A DNA stretch of 60,826 nucleotides from an uncultured Peptococcaceae bacterium. Lineage in GTDB: Bacteria; Bacillota; Limnochordia; Darwinibacteriales; Darwinibacteriaceae. The stretch spans positions 1 to 60,826 of the forward strand of contig CALKAR010000315.1 of NCBI GenBank assembly GCA_937988745.1, written 5' to 3'. The position numbers and the translations under genes were made by a program. Below the pieces are notes generated by a model. It was not told the origin of the DNA. It saw nothing but the letters and a program-made list of their open reading frames with translations, and ran no database searches. This document shows positions 16,298 through 24,739 of this stretch, in pieces; the first letter of the stretch is position 1; the number at the start of each line of letters is the position of its first letter.

Positions 16298-17117
16298 GTT
16301 TCCACCTCCGATATAAAACTAAAAGTCCCGATAACAAAAGTGCTGTTACCGCTACCCCTCCAAGGAACAAGACGGCTGATGAACGCCTTTGGATAGGATA
16401 CAGCACACCTTCACGCAGCTGCTGCTTCTGACTAGGCCAGCTCCACCACGGCCCCAGCAGATCAGCAATAGGAAGCTCAGCCTCAAACCGCCACTGATCA
16501 GAAAACCCTACTCCCTGACGCCAATAATCAGGAGCTAGAACATCAAAGCCACCAATCAGTACAACATAACGCCAGCTTGAATTAATGGGCGGCAGTATTT
16601 CCTGAGAAACCTCAATTCGAATTGTCCGACCATCAGGCAGCAGATACGAACCCACGCCTTCAACAAACTCACGCAGTCTGCCATCGCGCCAAACGTACGC
16701 GCGGCTTTCCGCGAAAGGCGCGCCACTGATACGAACCTGCCATGTACTCCCCTGTGCTAAGCGCAAGGTATGGCCGCCAATGACAATTTCAGAGCTGCCT
16801 TGGCCGGTTCTCGTGTCAATGAAAACTTCCATACGTTGATGGAAGTATCCTTCTGGAGCATTAAACGGATTAGTAACTTCTCGAAAGGTAAGATCAAACC
16901 AGACCTTATCGGGGAGAGTGCCCGCGCGAAAGCGGATCAAATCAAAGACTCCGGGGACAAACAGCGGATCCGTCGGATATTTCAAACCACCGCTGCCATA
17001 GTCATCGCCACGGCGGTCACGCACAGAAAAATATACTTTTTCAACAGGCTCCGATGCATGCACACTGTTTATGGCAAAACTACCCAGGAGCATTATGCAC
17101 AAGCAGATAATGAGCAT
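16290..17117 (-). CDS. Glucodextranase-type DOMON-like domain membrane protein
   Basis: A 275-residue exported protein: signal peptide (about residues 1-21), an extracytoplasmic beta-rich domain and a C-terminal membrane helix (about residues 247-268) followed by RRWKHA. The domain opens with VYFSVRDRRGDDYGSGGLKYPTD, matching the glucodextranase C-terminal/DOMON-like family in which a Ca-binding 'D..GDD.G.G...YP.D' stretch is conserved. This module occurs in clostridial surface proteins, where it may bind carbohydrate or act as an anchor; no enzyme activity is evident. ATG with AGGGGG upstream. It lies between alr and dnaD. Confidence 0.8.
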   Translation of the reverse strand: MLIICLCIMLLGSFAINSVHASEPVEKVYFSVRDRRGDDYGSGGLKYPTDPLFVPGVFDLIRFRAGTLPDKVWFDLTFREVTNPFNAPEGYFHQRMEVFIDTRTGQGSSEIVIGGHTLRLAQGSTWQVRISGAPFAESRAYVWRDGRLREFVEGVGSYLLPDGRTIRIEVSQEILPPINSSWRYVVLIGGFDVLAPDYWRQGVGFSDQWRFEAELPIADLLGPWWSWPSQKQQLREGVLYPIQRRSSAVLFLGGVAVTALLLSGLLVLYRRWKHA

Positions 17118-17163
17118 AAGAATCCCCCTGGGCTATCTTTATGGTAAAGTAAGAAGCCTTATG

Positions 17164-18273
17164 TCAGGTGTAAACCCGCTCCACCCGGCTGCTGATTAGG
17201 CAGGTAACCTCGTAATTAATCGTGTCCATCCACTGGGCCCAATCATCGGCAGTAATCTCTAGGTCACCCTGTCGGCCGATCAGCACTACCTCGTCACCGA
17301 TTGCAGCAGGAAGATCGCCCACATCAACAATGGTGTGGTCCATAGTCACCTTGCCCACGATCGGACAGGCATGGCCACCAATCAGCACATGACCCTTGTT
17401 GCTAAGTTTGCGGGACAATCCATCTGCATAACCGATGGGCAGAACTGCCAACGAGGTTTCTTTCCAAGTTACGTAGCTGCATCCATAGCTTACAGCGGTA
17501 CCCCGCGGAACACGCTTCACTGCAGCAACACGTGTCTTCAGAGATAGGGCAGGGCGCAATAGAATGGGACGCCTCTGATCAGGGTACATTCCGTATAACC
17601 CTAAACCAACTCGCACCATATCTAGATGCGCTTTAGGAAAAAACATCGCAGCAGCGGTGTTGGCTGCGTGGTAAAAAGGAATCTCAATGCCCAATTCCTT
17701 TAAGTTATGCATCAGGCTCTCAAAACGGCTCCATTGCCAGTTAAGGTACTCTTGATTAGGATTATCTGCATCGGCGAAGTGAGTAAAGACACCCTGCACC
17801 TCAATGCCAGGAACCTGAGTCATATCACGGATGAAGTCTATCGCAGTGCGCACATCGAGACCCAGCCGGCTCATACCTGTATCAACTTTAATGTGTATCT
17901 TGGCCGTTTTCTGCATCCGGCGGGCTGCGTTGACCAGAATACCTACAAGATCCGGCTCATGCACAGTGACGGCCAAGTCCTTGGCTACACAGACTTCAGC
18001 TTCCTCCGGAGCAACGGCTCCCAACACCAAGATCGGCGCGGCAATACCTGCCCGCCGGAGACGTACTCCTTCTTCGGGTATAGCGACTGCCAACCAGCTG
18101 GCGCCATTTGCCAAAACCGTATGAGCTACTTCTAAGGCGCCGTGCCCATAGCCGTTAGCTTTAATCACCGCCATTAACTGGCTGTTCCCGATCAGTCTGC
18201 TGAACTGCTGGGTGTTGAAAGCTATATCCTCTAAACTGACTTCTGCCCAGACTGACCTCGTAAGCCTGCTCAT
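17164..18273 (-). CDS. alr: Alanine racemase
   Basis: PLP enzyme making D-alanine for peptidoglycan. The 369 residues contain the PLP lysine in MAVIKANGYGHGA and the catalytic tyrosine in SYGCSYVTWKE, plus the LPIGYADGLSR block typical of true Alr rather than YggS-type proteins. ATG with GGAGATGG upstream. It follows nnr by 15 bp. The acpS-nnr-alr order is shared with B. subtilis and supports the assignment. Confidence 0.97.
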   Translation of the reverse strand: MSRLTRSVWAEVSLEDIAFNTQQFSRLIGNSQLMAVIKANGYGHGALEVAHTVLANGASWLAVAIPEEGVRLRRAGIAAPILVLGAVAPEEAEVCVAKDLAVTVHEPDLVGILVNAARRMQKTAKIHIKVDTGMSRLGLDVRTAIDFIRDMTQVPGIEVQGVFTHFADADNPNQEYLNWQWSRFESLMHNLKELGIEIPFYHAANTAAAMFFPKAHLDMVRVGLGLYGMYPDQRRPILLRPALSLKTRVAAVKRVPRGTAVSYGCSYVTWKETSLAVLPIGYADGLSRKLSNKGHVLIGGHACPIVGKVTMDHTIVDVGDLPAAIGDEVVLIGRQGDLEITADDWAQWMDTINYEVTCLISSRVERVYT

Positions 18274-18288
18274 GATCTACTCCATCTC

Positions 18289-19812
18289 CTAATCTAAAAT
18301 CCCACGCACAGCAGCTAAGCAGTCGCTGGCCGTAAGCCCCCGCATACCCTGCTGTGCCGCTCGATCACCTGCCAAGCCGTGCACATAGGCTCCCAGCGCA
18401 GCCGCTTCCAGCGGTTCCATACCCTGGCTGAGAAAGGCAGCGATTAGTCCGGTAAGGACATCACCCATACCGGCAGAACCCATGCCGGGATTACCGGCAG
18501 TACTAATATACATTCGCTCTGACCCGCTGATTACCGTAGGTGCCCCTTTCAGGACTACCGTTACACCCCATTGGGCTGCAAGCTCCTGGGCGATGGTTCC
18601 TCGCTGGGCATTCACTTTCTGAGGCGATATACCCATCAGGCGGCCCATCTCTCCTGGATGCGGGGTAAGCACCCAACGCTCACGCTGCTGGGCAGGCACT
18701 GATTGCATAAATTCCTCAGTAAGAACATTGAGGGCATCAGCATCAAGTACAGCGGGACCATGCCAGTTTTGCAGCAGGTACTCGACTACCAGCTTTACTT
18801 CAGGCCTGCTGGATAATCCTGGACCAATGGCTAAGACGTCCTGACCAGCCACAAGTTCACGGAGAGCATCGATGCTGGGACTGCCTAGGGTACCCTCGGG
18901 TGTATCTGGAATTGGCTTCAGGATGACTTCGTTAGGAGGAAAACGGTCAATAATGGACTGTGGTACAGCTAAGGTGACCATACCGCCTCCACCGCGGTAC
19001 ACAGCTTGGGCACACAGTGCGGCTGCACCAGCCATTCCCAAAGAACCTGCTACCACTAACGTACGTCCAAAAGTACCTTTGTGCCCCCACGCAGGGCGCT
19101 CGGGCAACCTTTGTAAATCCACCGGTTCAAGCAAAAACCGTTCAATTGAATCAGCCAGCTTATGGGGAATGCCAATATCAAGGACCTCATACTCTCCAAC
19201 ATAACTCCTGCCCGGATAAAACAAGCAGCCAGCTTTCACGAAACCTAGGACAGCGGTATAGTCTGCCTTGACAGCAATTCCGCCAGGAACCGCTCCTGTG
19301 GTAGCATCGACACCGGTAGGCAGATCGATGGCAACGACCGGCCGGTTGACTTCATTAACGATTCTAGCTATGTCTTTAAACGTGCCCCGCAGAGGGCCCT
19401 CTGCCCCGGTACCAAGGAGAGCATCAAGAATGATATCCGTAAGAGACAGGCTGAAGCGCAATCTTCGTGCGTCAAGAGGATGAATGGTGACTATTTCTCC
19501 CCCTAGTTTCTGGAAAATATCCAGGTTGACTTGGCATTCAGCGGAACACTTGTCCTTTTCATGGGTAATATAAACTTTAGGCCGAGCCTTTAGGTTGAGA
19601 AGGTGGCGAGCAGCGACGAGGCCATCTCCTCCATTATTGCCCGGCCCGACTAAGATATGAATCCGTTTATCCTGCAGCGGCCCGAACTTCTCCTGAAGCA
19701 GCTGGACCACCTTGGTTCCCGCATTTTCCATCAGCACAAGACTGCCGATGCCGATTTCCTTGATTGCCTTTTGATCTAGGGCACGCATTTCTGCTCCTGT
19801 CACCACTCGCAT
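18289..19812 (-). CDS. nnr: Bifunctional NAD(P)H-hydrate epimerase / ADP-dependent dehydratase
   Basis: Repairs damaged NAD(P)H hydrates. Residues 1 to about 215 are the YjeF_N epimerase (GPGNNGGDGLVAARHL, ILDALLGTGAEG, IDLPTGVD). Residues 225-507 are the ribokinase-like dehydratase that uses ADP (GHKGTFGRTLVVAGS, AIGPGLSS, TPHPGEMGRLMG, and the nucleotide site AGNPGMGSAGMGDVLTG). I chose the ATG at 19812, preceded by GGGAGGAG, over a longer form whose first residues are not homologous. It starts 4 bp after the acpS stop. Confidence 0.95.
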   Translation of the reverse strand: MRVVTGAEMRALDQKAIKEIGIGSLVLMENAGTKVVQLLQEKFGPLQDKRIHILVGPGNNGGDGLVAARHLLNLKARPKVYITHEKDKCSAECQVNLDIFQKLGGEIVTIHPLDARRLRFSLSLTDIILDALLGTGAEGPLRGTFKDIARIVNEVNRPVVAIDLPTGVDATTGAVPGGIAVKADYTAVLGFVKAGCLFYPGRSYVGEYEVLDIGIPHKLADSIERFLLEPVDLQRLPERPAWGHKGTFGRTLVVAGSLGMAGAAALCAQAVYRGGGGMVTLAVPQSIIDRFPPNEVILKPIPDTPEGTLGSPSIDALRELVAGQDVLAIGPGLSSRPEVKLVVEYLLQNWHGPAVLDADALNVLTEEFMQSVPAQQRERWVLTPHPGEMGRLMGISPQKVNAQRGTIAQELAAQWGVTVVLKGAPTVISGSERMYISTAGNPGMGSAGMGDVLTGLIAAFLSQGMEPLEAAALGAYVHGLAGDRAAQQGMRGLTASDCLAAVRGILD

Positions 19813-19816
19813 CTGC

Positions 19817-20191
19817 TCACTCCTCCCCCACTGCCACCACCATGGCAATTGCATAATCTCCACTGTGAGAAATACTTACCAAGAGATCACTTACCCCAAG
19901 CGCGCGGCTGACCTCTAAAGCTCGTCCATGGAGATTGACCACCGGACGGCCTGAATCAAGGGTCACAACCTCAATCTGGTCAAACCCGACACCCTGACTC
20001 CAACCAGTTCCTAAAGCTTTCATCACCGCTTCTTTAGCAGCAAAACGGCCCGCCCATGATTGGGGCTGCTTAGAGTGTAACTGAGCCCGTTCCTGGGCAG
20101 TGAAAATCCGTTCACGAAAGCGCCGCCTCTCCAGCGCTCTTTTGATTCGTGATATCTCAATCAAGTCAACTCCACAGCTGATAGCACGCAT
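19817..20191 (-). CDS. acpS: Holo-[acyl-carrier-protein] synthase
   Basis: Transfers 4'-phosphopantetheine from CoA to acyl carrier protein. The 124-residue protein has both conserved blocks, GVDLIEISRIKRALERR with the Mg-binding Asp, and WAGRFAAKEAVMKALGTG with the catalytic Glu/Lys, ending in VSISHSGDYAIA. Its ATG overlaps the glmM stop by one base (TAATG). The acpS-nnr-alr neighbourhood is widely conserved in Firmicutes. Confidence 0.96.
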   Translation of the reverse strand: MRAISCGVDLIEISRIKRALERRRFRERIFTAQERAQLHSKQPQSWAGRFAAKEAVMKALGTGWSQGVGFDQIEVVTLDSGRPVVNLHGRALEVSRALGVSDLLVSISHSGDYAIAMVVAVGEE

Positions 20192-21534
20192 TACTCTGCT
20201 CCCAAATAGGCGGAAATTCGGTCGGCAACGTGCCGTACAGCTGCCTCCACTAACTCCCGATCGGGGTGTTCACCCATGACTCGAATCACAGGCTCTGTAC
20301 CTGATGGACGGACAAACAGGCGGCCATAAGGTGCGAGCTGATGTTCTGCTTCTTCCACTGCCGCGGCAATCTCCGGCTGGCTGTTCCATCCGTTTTTGTC
20401 GCGTACAGGCACATTGACTAGGGACTGTGGATACACAGGCATTACGCGAGCCAATTCTTCGAGCGTCTGACCGCTCTCCACCATAACCTCGAGCAGCTTC
20501 AATGCACTGAGAATACCATCGCCTGTAGTGCTGTCGCCAAGGAAAATAATGTGTCCAGACTGCTCTCCACCCAAGACGAGGCCTTCTTTCAGCATAGCTT
20601 CCAAGACATAGCGATCACCAGCAGCGGTAATTACAACATCGCCACCAGCTTCCCGAAACACCTGCACTAGTCCACCATTCGAATAGACAGTAGCAGCAAT
20701 TCTGTTGTGTGGCAGCCTACCCTGCTTCAAGAGACGGAGGCCGCAGATCGCAAGAATATGGTCACCATCTACAACTTCGCCCCTATGATCAATCGCTATA
20801 ATCCGGTCTGCATCGCCGTCATGAGCAATACCCAGATCAGCGCCGACCGCTTTCACCAGTGTCTGCACGCTTTCGAGATGGGTAGAACCGCACTCTACGT
20901 TAATATTAGTCCCATCAGGATCATTATGAATCACGGTTACCCTTGCCCCTAAGCGGCGCAGAATCTCAGGCGCACAAACAGATGCGGCACCGTTGGCACA
21001 GTCCAACGCGATATGCAGTCCATCAAGATTAACCGGAACCCGGCTGCACAACTCATTAATATACATCTGCAGTGCATCCGAACGCTCAATTACCCGCCCT
21101 ACCTCCGCTCCGATAGGCCGCGGTCCGTTAGGCGGTTGATGAACTAAAGCTTCAATTTCGTCTTCCACCTGATCGGGCAGTTTGAAGCCATCGGAAGCAA
21201 AAAACTTAATGCCATTGTCTTCCACCGGATTGTGGGAAGCAGAAATCATCGCTCCTGCATCACACTTCAGCGCCTTTGTCAGAAAAGCTACCGCTGGAGT
21301 GGGAACAACTCCTACTAGGACAGCGTCTGCTCCTGCAGATGTGACGCCAGCTACCAAAGCTGCTTCCAGCATCTGTCCGGAGATTCGAGTATCGCGCCCA
21401 ATCAATACCCTAGGCCGGCTGCTGCCGTTGGCCAGCACCACAGCGCCTGCCCGGCCCAGTGCAAATGCAAGTTCAGGCGTAAGTTCCTGGTTCGCAATTC
21501 CTCGTACACCATCTGTTCCGAACAACCGTGCCAT
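20191..21534 (-). CDS. glmM: Phosphoglucosamine mutase
   Basis: Converts glucosamine 6-phosphate to glucosamine 1-phosphate for UDP-GlcNAc. The 447 residues have the active serine loop GAMISASHNPVEDNG, the metal loop AHDGDADR, the sugar-binding GGEQSGHI and the phosphate-binding RPSGTEPVIRVM. It begins MARLFGTDGVRGIAN, typical of GlmM. It follows cdaR by 11 bp in the conserved cdaA-cdaR-glmM cluster; in Bacillus and Lactococcus, GlmM binds CdaA and lowers c-di-AMP synthesis. Confidence 0.97.
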   Translation of the reverse strand: MARLFGTDGVRGIANQELTPELAFALGRAGAVVLANGSSRPRVLIGRDTRISGQMLEAALVAGVTSAGADAVLVGVVPTPAVAFLTKALKCDAGAMISASHNPVEDNGIKFFASDGFKLPDQVEDEIEALVHQPPNGPRPIGAEVGRVIERSDALQMYINELCSRVPVNLDGLHIALDCANGAASVCAPEILRRLGARVTVIHNDPDGTNINVECGSTHLESVQTLVKAVGADLGIAHDGDADRIIAIDHRGEVVDGDHILAICGLRLLKQGRLPHNRIAATVYSNGGLVQVFREAGGDVVITAAGDRYVLEAMLKEGLVLGGEQSGHIIFLGDSTTGDGILSALKLLEVMVESGQTLEELARVMPVYPQSLVNVPVRDKNGWNSQPEIAAAVEEAEHQLAPYGRLFVRPSGTEPVIRVMGEHPDRELVEAAVRHVADRISAYLGAE

Positions 21535-21545
21535 TCGTTTACCCC

Positions 21546-22235
21546 CTACGACTCTTCAAAGGATTGGTTTTCTACTTCTAGGGTTATCAGTCCCGGGTTA
21601 AGCTGCACGCCCTGCAGTGGCTTTCCAGAAGCATCAATCGCCACAACTGGCACCGTTTCCCGGAAACTGCCAAATGTATCTCCCACACTAATATATGCGA
21701 CTACCTGATCCACCTGCGCCAAGAGACTCCGGGGCGCAGTAACAGTAATTGTGCTGGGAACGGGAGTAACTTGGTGCATCAGGGCTTGGGGGTAGACATT
21801 CAGCAGCCCAACCTGCACTGAAAACTCCGCTGTGAGAATTTGCTCAGTACGCACTGTCACCCACTGGGGACTGATGCTTACAACTTCAACCCCAACGGGA
21901 GCAGGCACATTTACGTTGTAACTCATTTGGCCTTCTTCTGCATGAGAAAGGTCGATGACCGCCTGCAGATCATCTTCAATCATAGTTAGAATGGGGCTGA
22001 GCCCTCTCAGGCGTACCCTCACAGTAGGAAGGGGATCGAGAAGCGCCTGATCTTCTGGAAGGTTCTGAGCAGTCAAAGGCAAGGTATAAAAACGCTCCGT
22101 CCCACCGATATCTCCCTCGCCTGCCGCCAAGAGCCAGAGAATCACAGCCAAAGCCAAAGAAAATAACCGCCAGTAAACCTGGGGATCGCTGAAGAACAGC
22201 CACAGCCTCTTAAGATGTTTCCTAATGCTCTCCAT
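21546..22235 (-). CDS. cdaR: Short CdaR-type YbbR-domain regulator of CdaA
   Basis: Membrane-anchored regulator of the diadenylate cyclase. The 229 residues have one N-terminal helix (about residues 20-41, LFSLALAVILWLLAAGEGD) followed by extracytoplasmic YbbR repeats of the form 'LPLTAQNLPEDQ...VRVRLRGLSP' and 'TVTAPRSLLAQVDQVVAYISV'. Only about two repeats fit, whereas B. subtilis CdaR has four, so the outside domain is short. Its ATG overlaps the cdaA stop by one base (TAATG). Context makes the assignment firm. Confidence 0.9.
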   Translation of the reverse strand: MESIRKHLKRLWLFFSDPQVYWRLFSLALAVILWLLAAGEGDIGGTERFYTLPLTAQNLPEDQALLDPLPTVRVRLRGLSPILTMIEDDLQAVIDLSHAEEGQMSYNVNVPAPVGVEVVSISPQWVTVRTEQILTAEFSVQVGLLNVYPQALMHQVTPVPSTITVTAPRSLLAQVDQVVAYISVGDTFGSFRETVPVVAIDASGKPLQGVQLNPGLITLEVENQSFEES

Positions 22236-23014
22236 TAAGCATCACCTCCGAAGGCAAACCGCCGTTCGTTCCTGCCCTGCAGGTGATACTCTAAACGTTC
22301 TGTAAGACGGACTTCGTTGAAATAGCGCTGGAGGCGTCCGCCTACAGCTAGGGAAATAATACCGGTTTCTTCTGATACCACTACAACGACCGCATCAGAC
22401 TGCTCGGATATACCGACTGCGGCGCGGTGCCTGGTGCCCACGGCACTGCCCATATCAGCGTTAGTCAGAGGCAGCACACAGCGGGCACTGATTATTCTAT
22501 TCCCTTGGATAATAACTGCGCCATCATGCAGCGGACTGCCAGGCTCAAATATGTTCCGGAGCAGCTCCTCGCTGATCAGGGCATCCAAGGGAATGCCTGA
22601 TGAAGCATATTCCTGCAGACTGAGCTCTCTTTGAATCACGATCAGTGCGCCGATGCGCTGGGCACTCATGGCTGCTGCAGCGCTAGCTATAATTTCGCTG
22701 AGTTGGGAATGGCGCGCGACCTCGCCACTGCGCCAGCGCGCCCAAAACTGGCCGCGTCCAATTTCCTCTAAGGCCCGCCGCAGTTCAGGATAGAAGACAA
22801 CCGGTAGGGCAACGATTACCGCAGTTGTGGCATGTTCCAAAAGCCAGCTGATTGTGCGCAGATCGAGGGCACGGGCGACCACACTGCTGGCGAAAACCAC
22901 CGCCAGACCCTTCACCAGTGTGATAGCCCGTGTCCCTTGTATGGCATAGATGACACGGTAAATAACGAAAGCCACAATCAAGATATCAATCGCATCACGG
23001 ATGGTAAAACGCAC
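22235..23014 (-). CDS. cdaA: Diadenylate cyclase CdaA
   Basis: Makes c-di-AMP from two ATP. The 259 residues have three N-terminal hydrophobic helices within about residues 8-78, then a DAC domain with the catalytic DGA at 164-166 (PLHDGAVII) and the GTRHRAA motif at 193-199. Both are intact. It is followed by cdaR and glmM, the usual regulators. ATG preceded by AGGAGG about 7 nt upstream. It starts 33 bp after the aminotransferase gene and may share its transcript. Confidence 0.97.
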   Translation of the reverse strand: MRFTIRDAIDILIVAFVIYRVIYAIQGTRAITLVKGLAVVFASSVVARALDLRTISWLLEHATTAVIVALPVVFYPELRRALEEIGRGQFWARWRSGEVARHSQLSEIIASAAAAMSAQRIGALIVIQRELSLQEYASSGIPLDALISEELLRNIFEPGSPLHDGAVIIQGNRIISARCVLPLTNADMGSAVGTRHRAAVGISEQSDAVVVVVSEETGIISLAVGGRLQRYFNEVRLTERLEYHLQGRNERRFAFGGDA

Positions 23015-23047
23015 TGGGCTTCCTCCTGATCGTGCGAAACATAGTGT

Positions 23048-24172
23048 TTAGTCTGTCTTCTGCCACAATCTTTCTGCTGCCGCAGTGGCAACACCTAGTT
23101 TGCCAAGGCTCATCTCGATGGCAGCCAAAGCCACAAGCATATCCAGCGGTGTGGCATAGCCCATATGACCGATGCGGATGATCTGCCCTGCGAATGGACC
23201 CTGTCCACCAGCAAACTCTACTCCATATTTCAAGCGGATATTTTGGCGAAATTCGTCAGCGTTTTCGAGCTTCACCCCTGTTACAGTGGGAGAAGCATGT
23301 TCATCAGCCACCAAGAGTTCAAGCCCTAGGGCCTTAATTCCTGCCCGCACCATATCCCGCATTAGGCGGTGGCGGGCAAAAACATTTTCTATGCCCTCGG
23401 CCTCCAAGAGCACCAGGGCTTCCTCAAGGGCAAATACCATTGAAATGTTGGGTGTAAAGGGAGGCTCACTACGCTCCCAATAACGGTCGTAGATAGCTAT
23501 ATCGAGATAATAGCGGCTTCCCTGTGCTTTTTTCGCCACTTCTCTTGCCCGGCGTGAAAAACTGACAAAGGCTAGTCCGGGTGGGCCCATCAAGCATTTC
23601 TGAGATGCGGTGACAACCACATCAACTCCCCATTCATCCATCTTGAAAGGCACTCCACCCAAAGAACTTACCGCATCTACAACTAGAAGAGCGTCATGCT
23701 CACCACAGGCTCTAGCTAGAACTTCGATGTCATTTATGACAGCCGTGGAAGATTCATTATGTGTCGCAAAAACTATCTTAATTTCAGGATGTTCTTTAAG
23801 GTACTCGCTTACCCGCGCCGGATCGACAGCCGTATTCCAAGGATAATCCAGTTCGTACACTTTGGCGCCAAAGGCTCGGCACATATCAGCCCAGCGCTGA
23901 CCAAAGAAGCCTCCGACGAGGCATAAGACAGGAGTACCTGGAGATACGAGATTGGCGACGGCCATCTCCATACCTGCAGTCCCAGAGCCTGTTACCATGT
24001 AAATCTGCTCAACTGTACCAAACAGAGGTTTCAAGCGTTCTAGTACCGCAGGATACAGCTCCTTAAAGGCGCTGCCCCGGTGATTGATCATCGGTGCACT
24101 TGCCCGTGCCAGTACTTGAGGCGGTACAGGAGTGGGCCCGGGAATACGCAGTTCCTGCTTATAGCGAAACAT
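23048..24172 (-). CDS. Class V aminotransferase (alanine-glyoxylate/serine-pyruvate type)
   Basis: PLP aminotransferase of 374 residues. It begins RIPGPTPVPPQVLARASAPM and has the PLP lysine in VVTASQKCLMGPPGLAF and the Asp of LLVVDAVSSLGGVPF, as in the PucG/AGXT-type family. Likely reactions include transfer of the amino group from alanine or serine to glyoxylate, or phosphoserine-type chemistry; no serA lies next to it to decide. ATG with TAGGGAGG upstream. It is the first gene after a terminator, so a promoter should lie within the short 24173-24205 stretch, although I could not define it. Confidence 0.88.
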   Translation of the reverse strand: MFRYKQELRIPGPTPVPPQVLARASAPMINHRGSAFKELYPAVLERLKPLFGTVEQIYMVTGSGTAGMEMAVANLVSPGTPVLCLVGGFFGQRWADMCRAFGAKVYELDYPWNTAVDPARVSEYLKEHPEIKIVFATHNESSTAVINDIEVLARACGEHDALLVVDAVSSLGGVPFKMDEWGVDVVVTASQKCLMGPPGLAFVSFSRRAREVAKKAQGSRYYLDIAIYDRYWERSEPPFTPNISMVFALEEALVLLEAEGIENVFARHRLMRDMVRAGIKALGLELLVADEHASPTVTGVKLENADEFRQNIRLKYGVEFAGGQGPFAGQIIRIGHMGYATPLDMLVALAAIEMSLGKLGVATAAAERLWQKTD

Positions 24173-24203
24173 AAATGACCTCCCTACATTAGCTTAATTA
24201 GGT

Positions 24204-24240
24204 TTATAAAGAAACGCCGTCTCCCGAAACGGAAGGCGGC
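24204..24240 (-). terminator. Rho-independent terminator of the 21-kb minus-strand run
   Basis: Minus-strand RNA forms a 10-bp stem (24240-24231 with 24225-24216, one mismatch and one G-U) with a 5-nt GTTTC loop, followed by GTTTCTTTAT. It lies 10 bp after the stop of the flavodoxin-like gene. It separates the long ADP-kinase/AddAB run from the aminotransferase-cdaA array. Confidence 0.85.
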
Positions 24241-24250
24241 TTTTCTTGTC

Positions 24251-24667
24251 TTATGGTCTGATGCTGCGCGCCAAACGTTTGGCTGCTTCTTGGCTGTCAG
24301 CTTCTGAACCTAGGGTGGAGAAATAATCCACGATTACACCTTGTTTTTCCATGAGGCCCATCAACGCTCTAAGAGCCTTGGTGGAACCCAGCCTTGAGGG
24401 AACAAATGCGGCTCCTTTCTTTCCTTCTAAGCGCGTCACCCGCTTAATAATATTATGCACTTGCGAGGGCAGTTTCGGCTTAAAAAGCCCGCTGAAAGAA
24501 CTAATCAGACACACTAAATCGTACGGTGCGCTGCTTATCGGGGTACTCCCCGCTTCAGTGGCAGATATAACTTCAATCCTGCCTCCTTCTCTCTCGAAGG
24601 CCCGCTGTAGTGTCTGTGCCAGATTCGGAATCTTGCCTTCGCCAGAATGCAGTATTAACACACGCAC
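24251..24667 (-). CDS. Flavodoxin-fold-like hypothetical protein
   Basis: A 138-residue protein I cannot assign firmly. Its start (RVLILHSGEGKIPNLAQTLQ) resembles the phosphate loop of flavodoxins, 'I.Y.S.TGNT..LA', but lacks the Ser/Thr-rich TGNT residues, so FMN binding is doubtful. The middle (YDLVCLISSFSGLF) and the end (GLMEKQGVIVDYFSTLGSEADSQEAAKRLA) fit an alternating alpha/beta fold. GTG start with GGGGG upstream. It is the last gene of the 16-gene run and sits 72 bp after an ADP-dependent kinase. Confidence 0.6.
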   Translation of the reverse strand: MRVLILHSGEGKIPNLAQTLQRAFEREGGRIEVISATEAGSTPISSAPYDLVCLISSFSGLFKPKLPSQVHNIIKRVTRLEGKKGAAFVPSRLGSTKALRALMGLMEKQGVIVDYFSTLGSEADSQEAAKRLARSIRP

Positions 24668-24739
24668 GGTTCATACCCCCATTTGTCTAGCTTTACTCCA
24701 ATAGAACTATTTTCTCTAAAAATGGCGCTGATTCCTGTT

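Noticed and set aside
24251..24667. Calling this protein a true flavodoxin
   Set aside because: The phosphate loop lacks the Thr/Ser-Gly-Asn-Thr residues needed for FMN, so only fold likeness is claimed.
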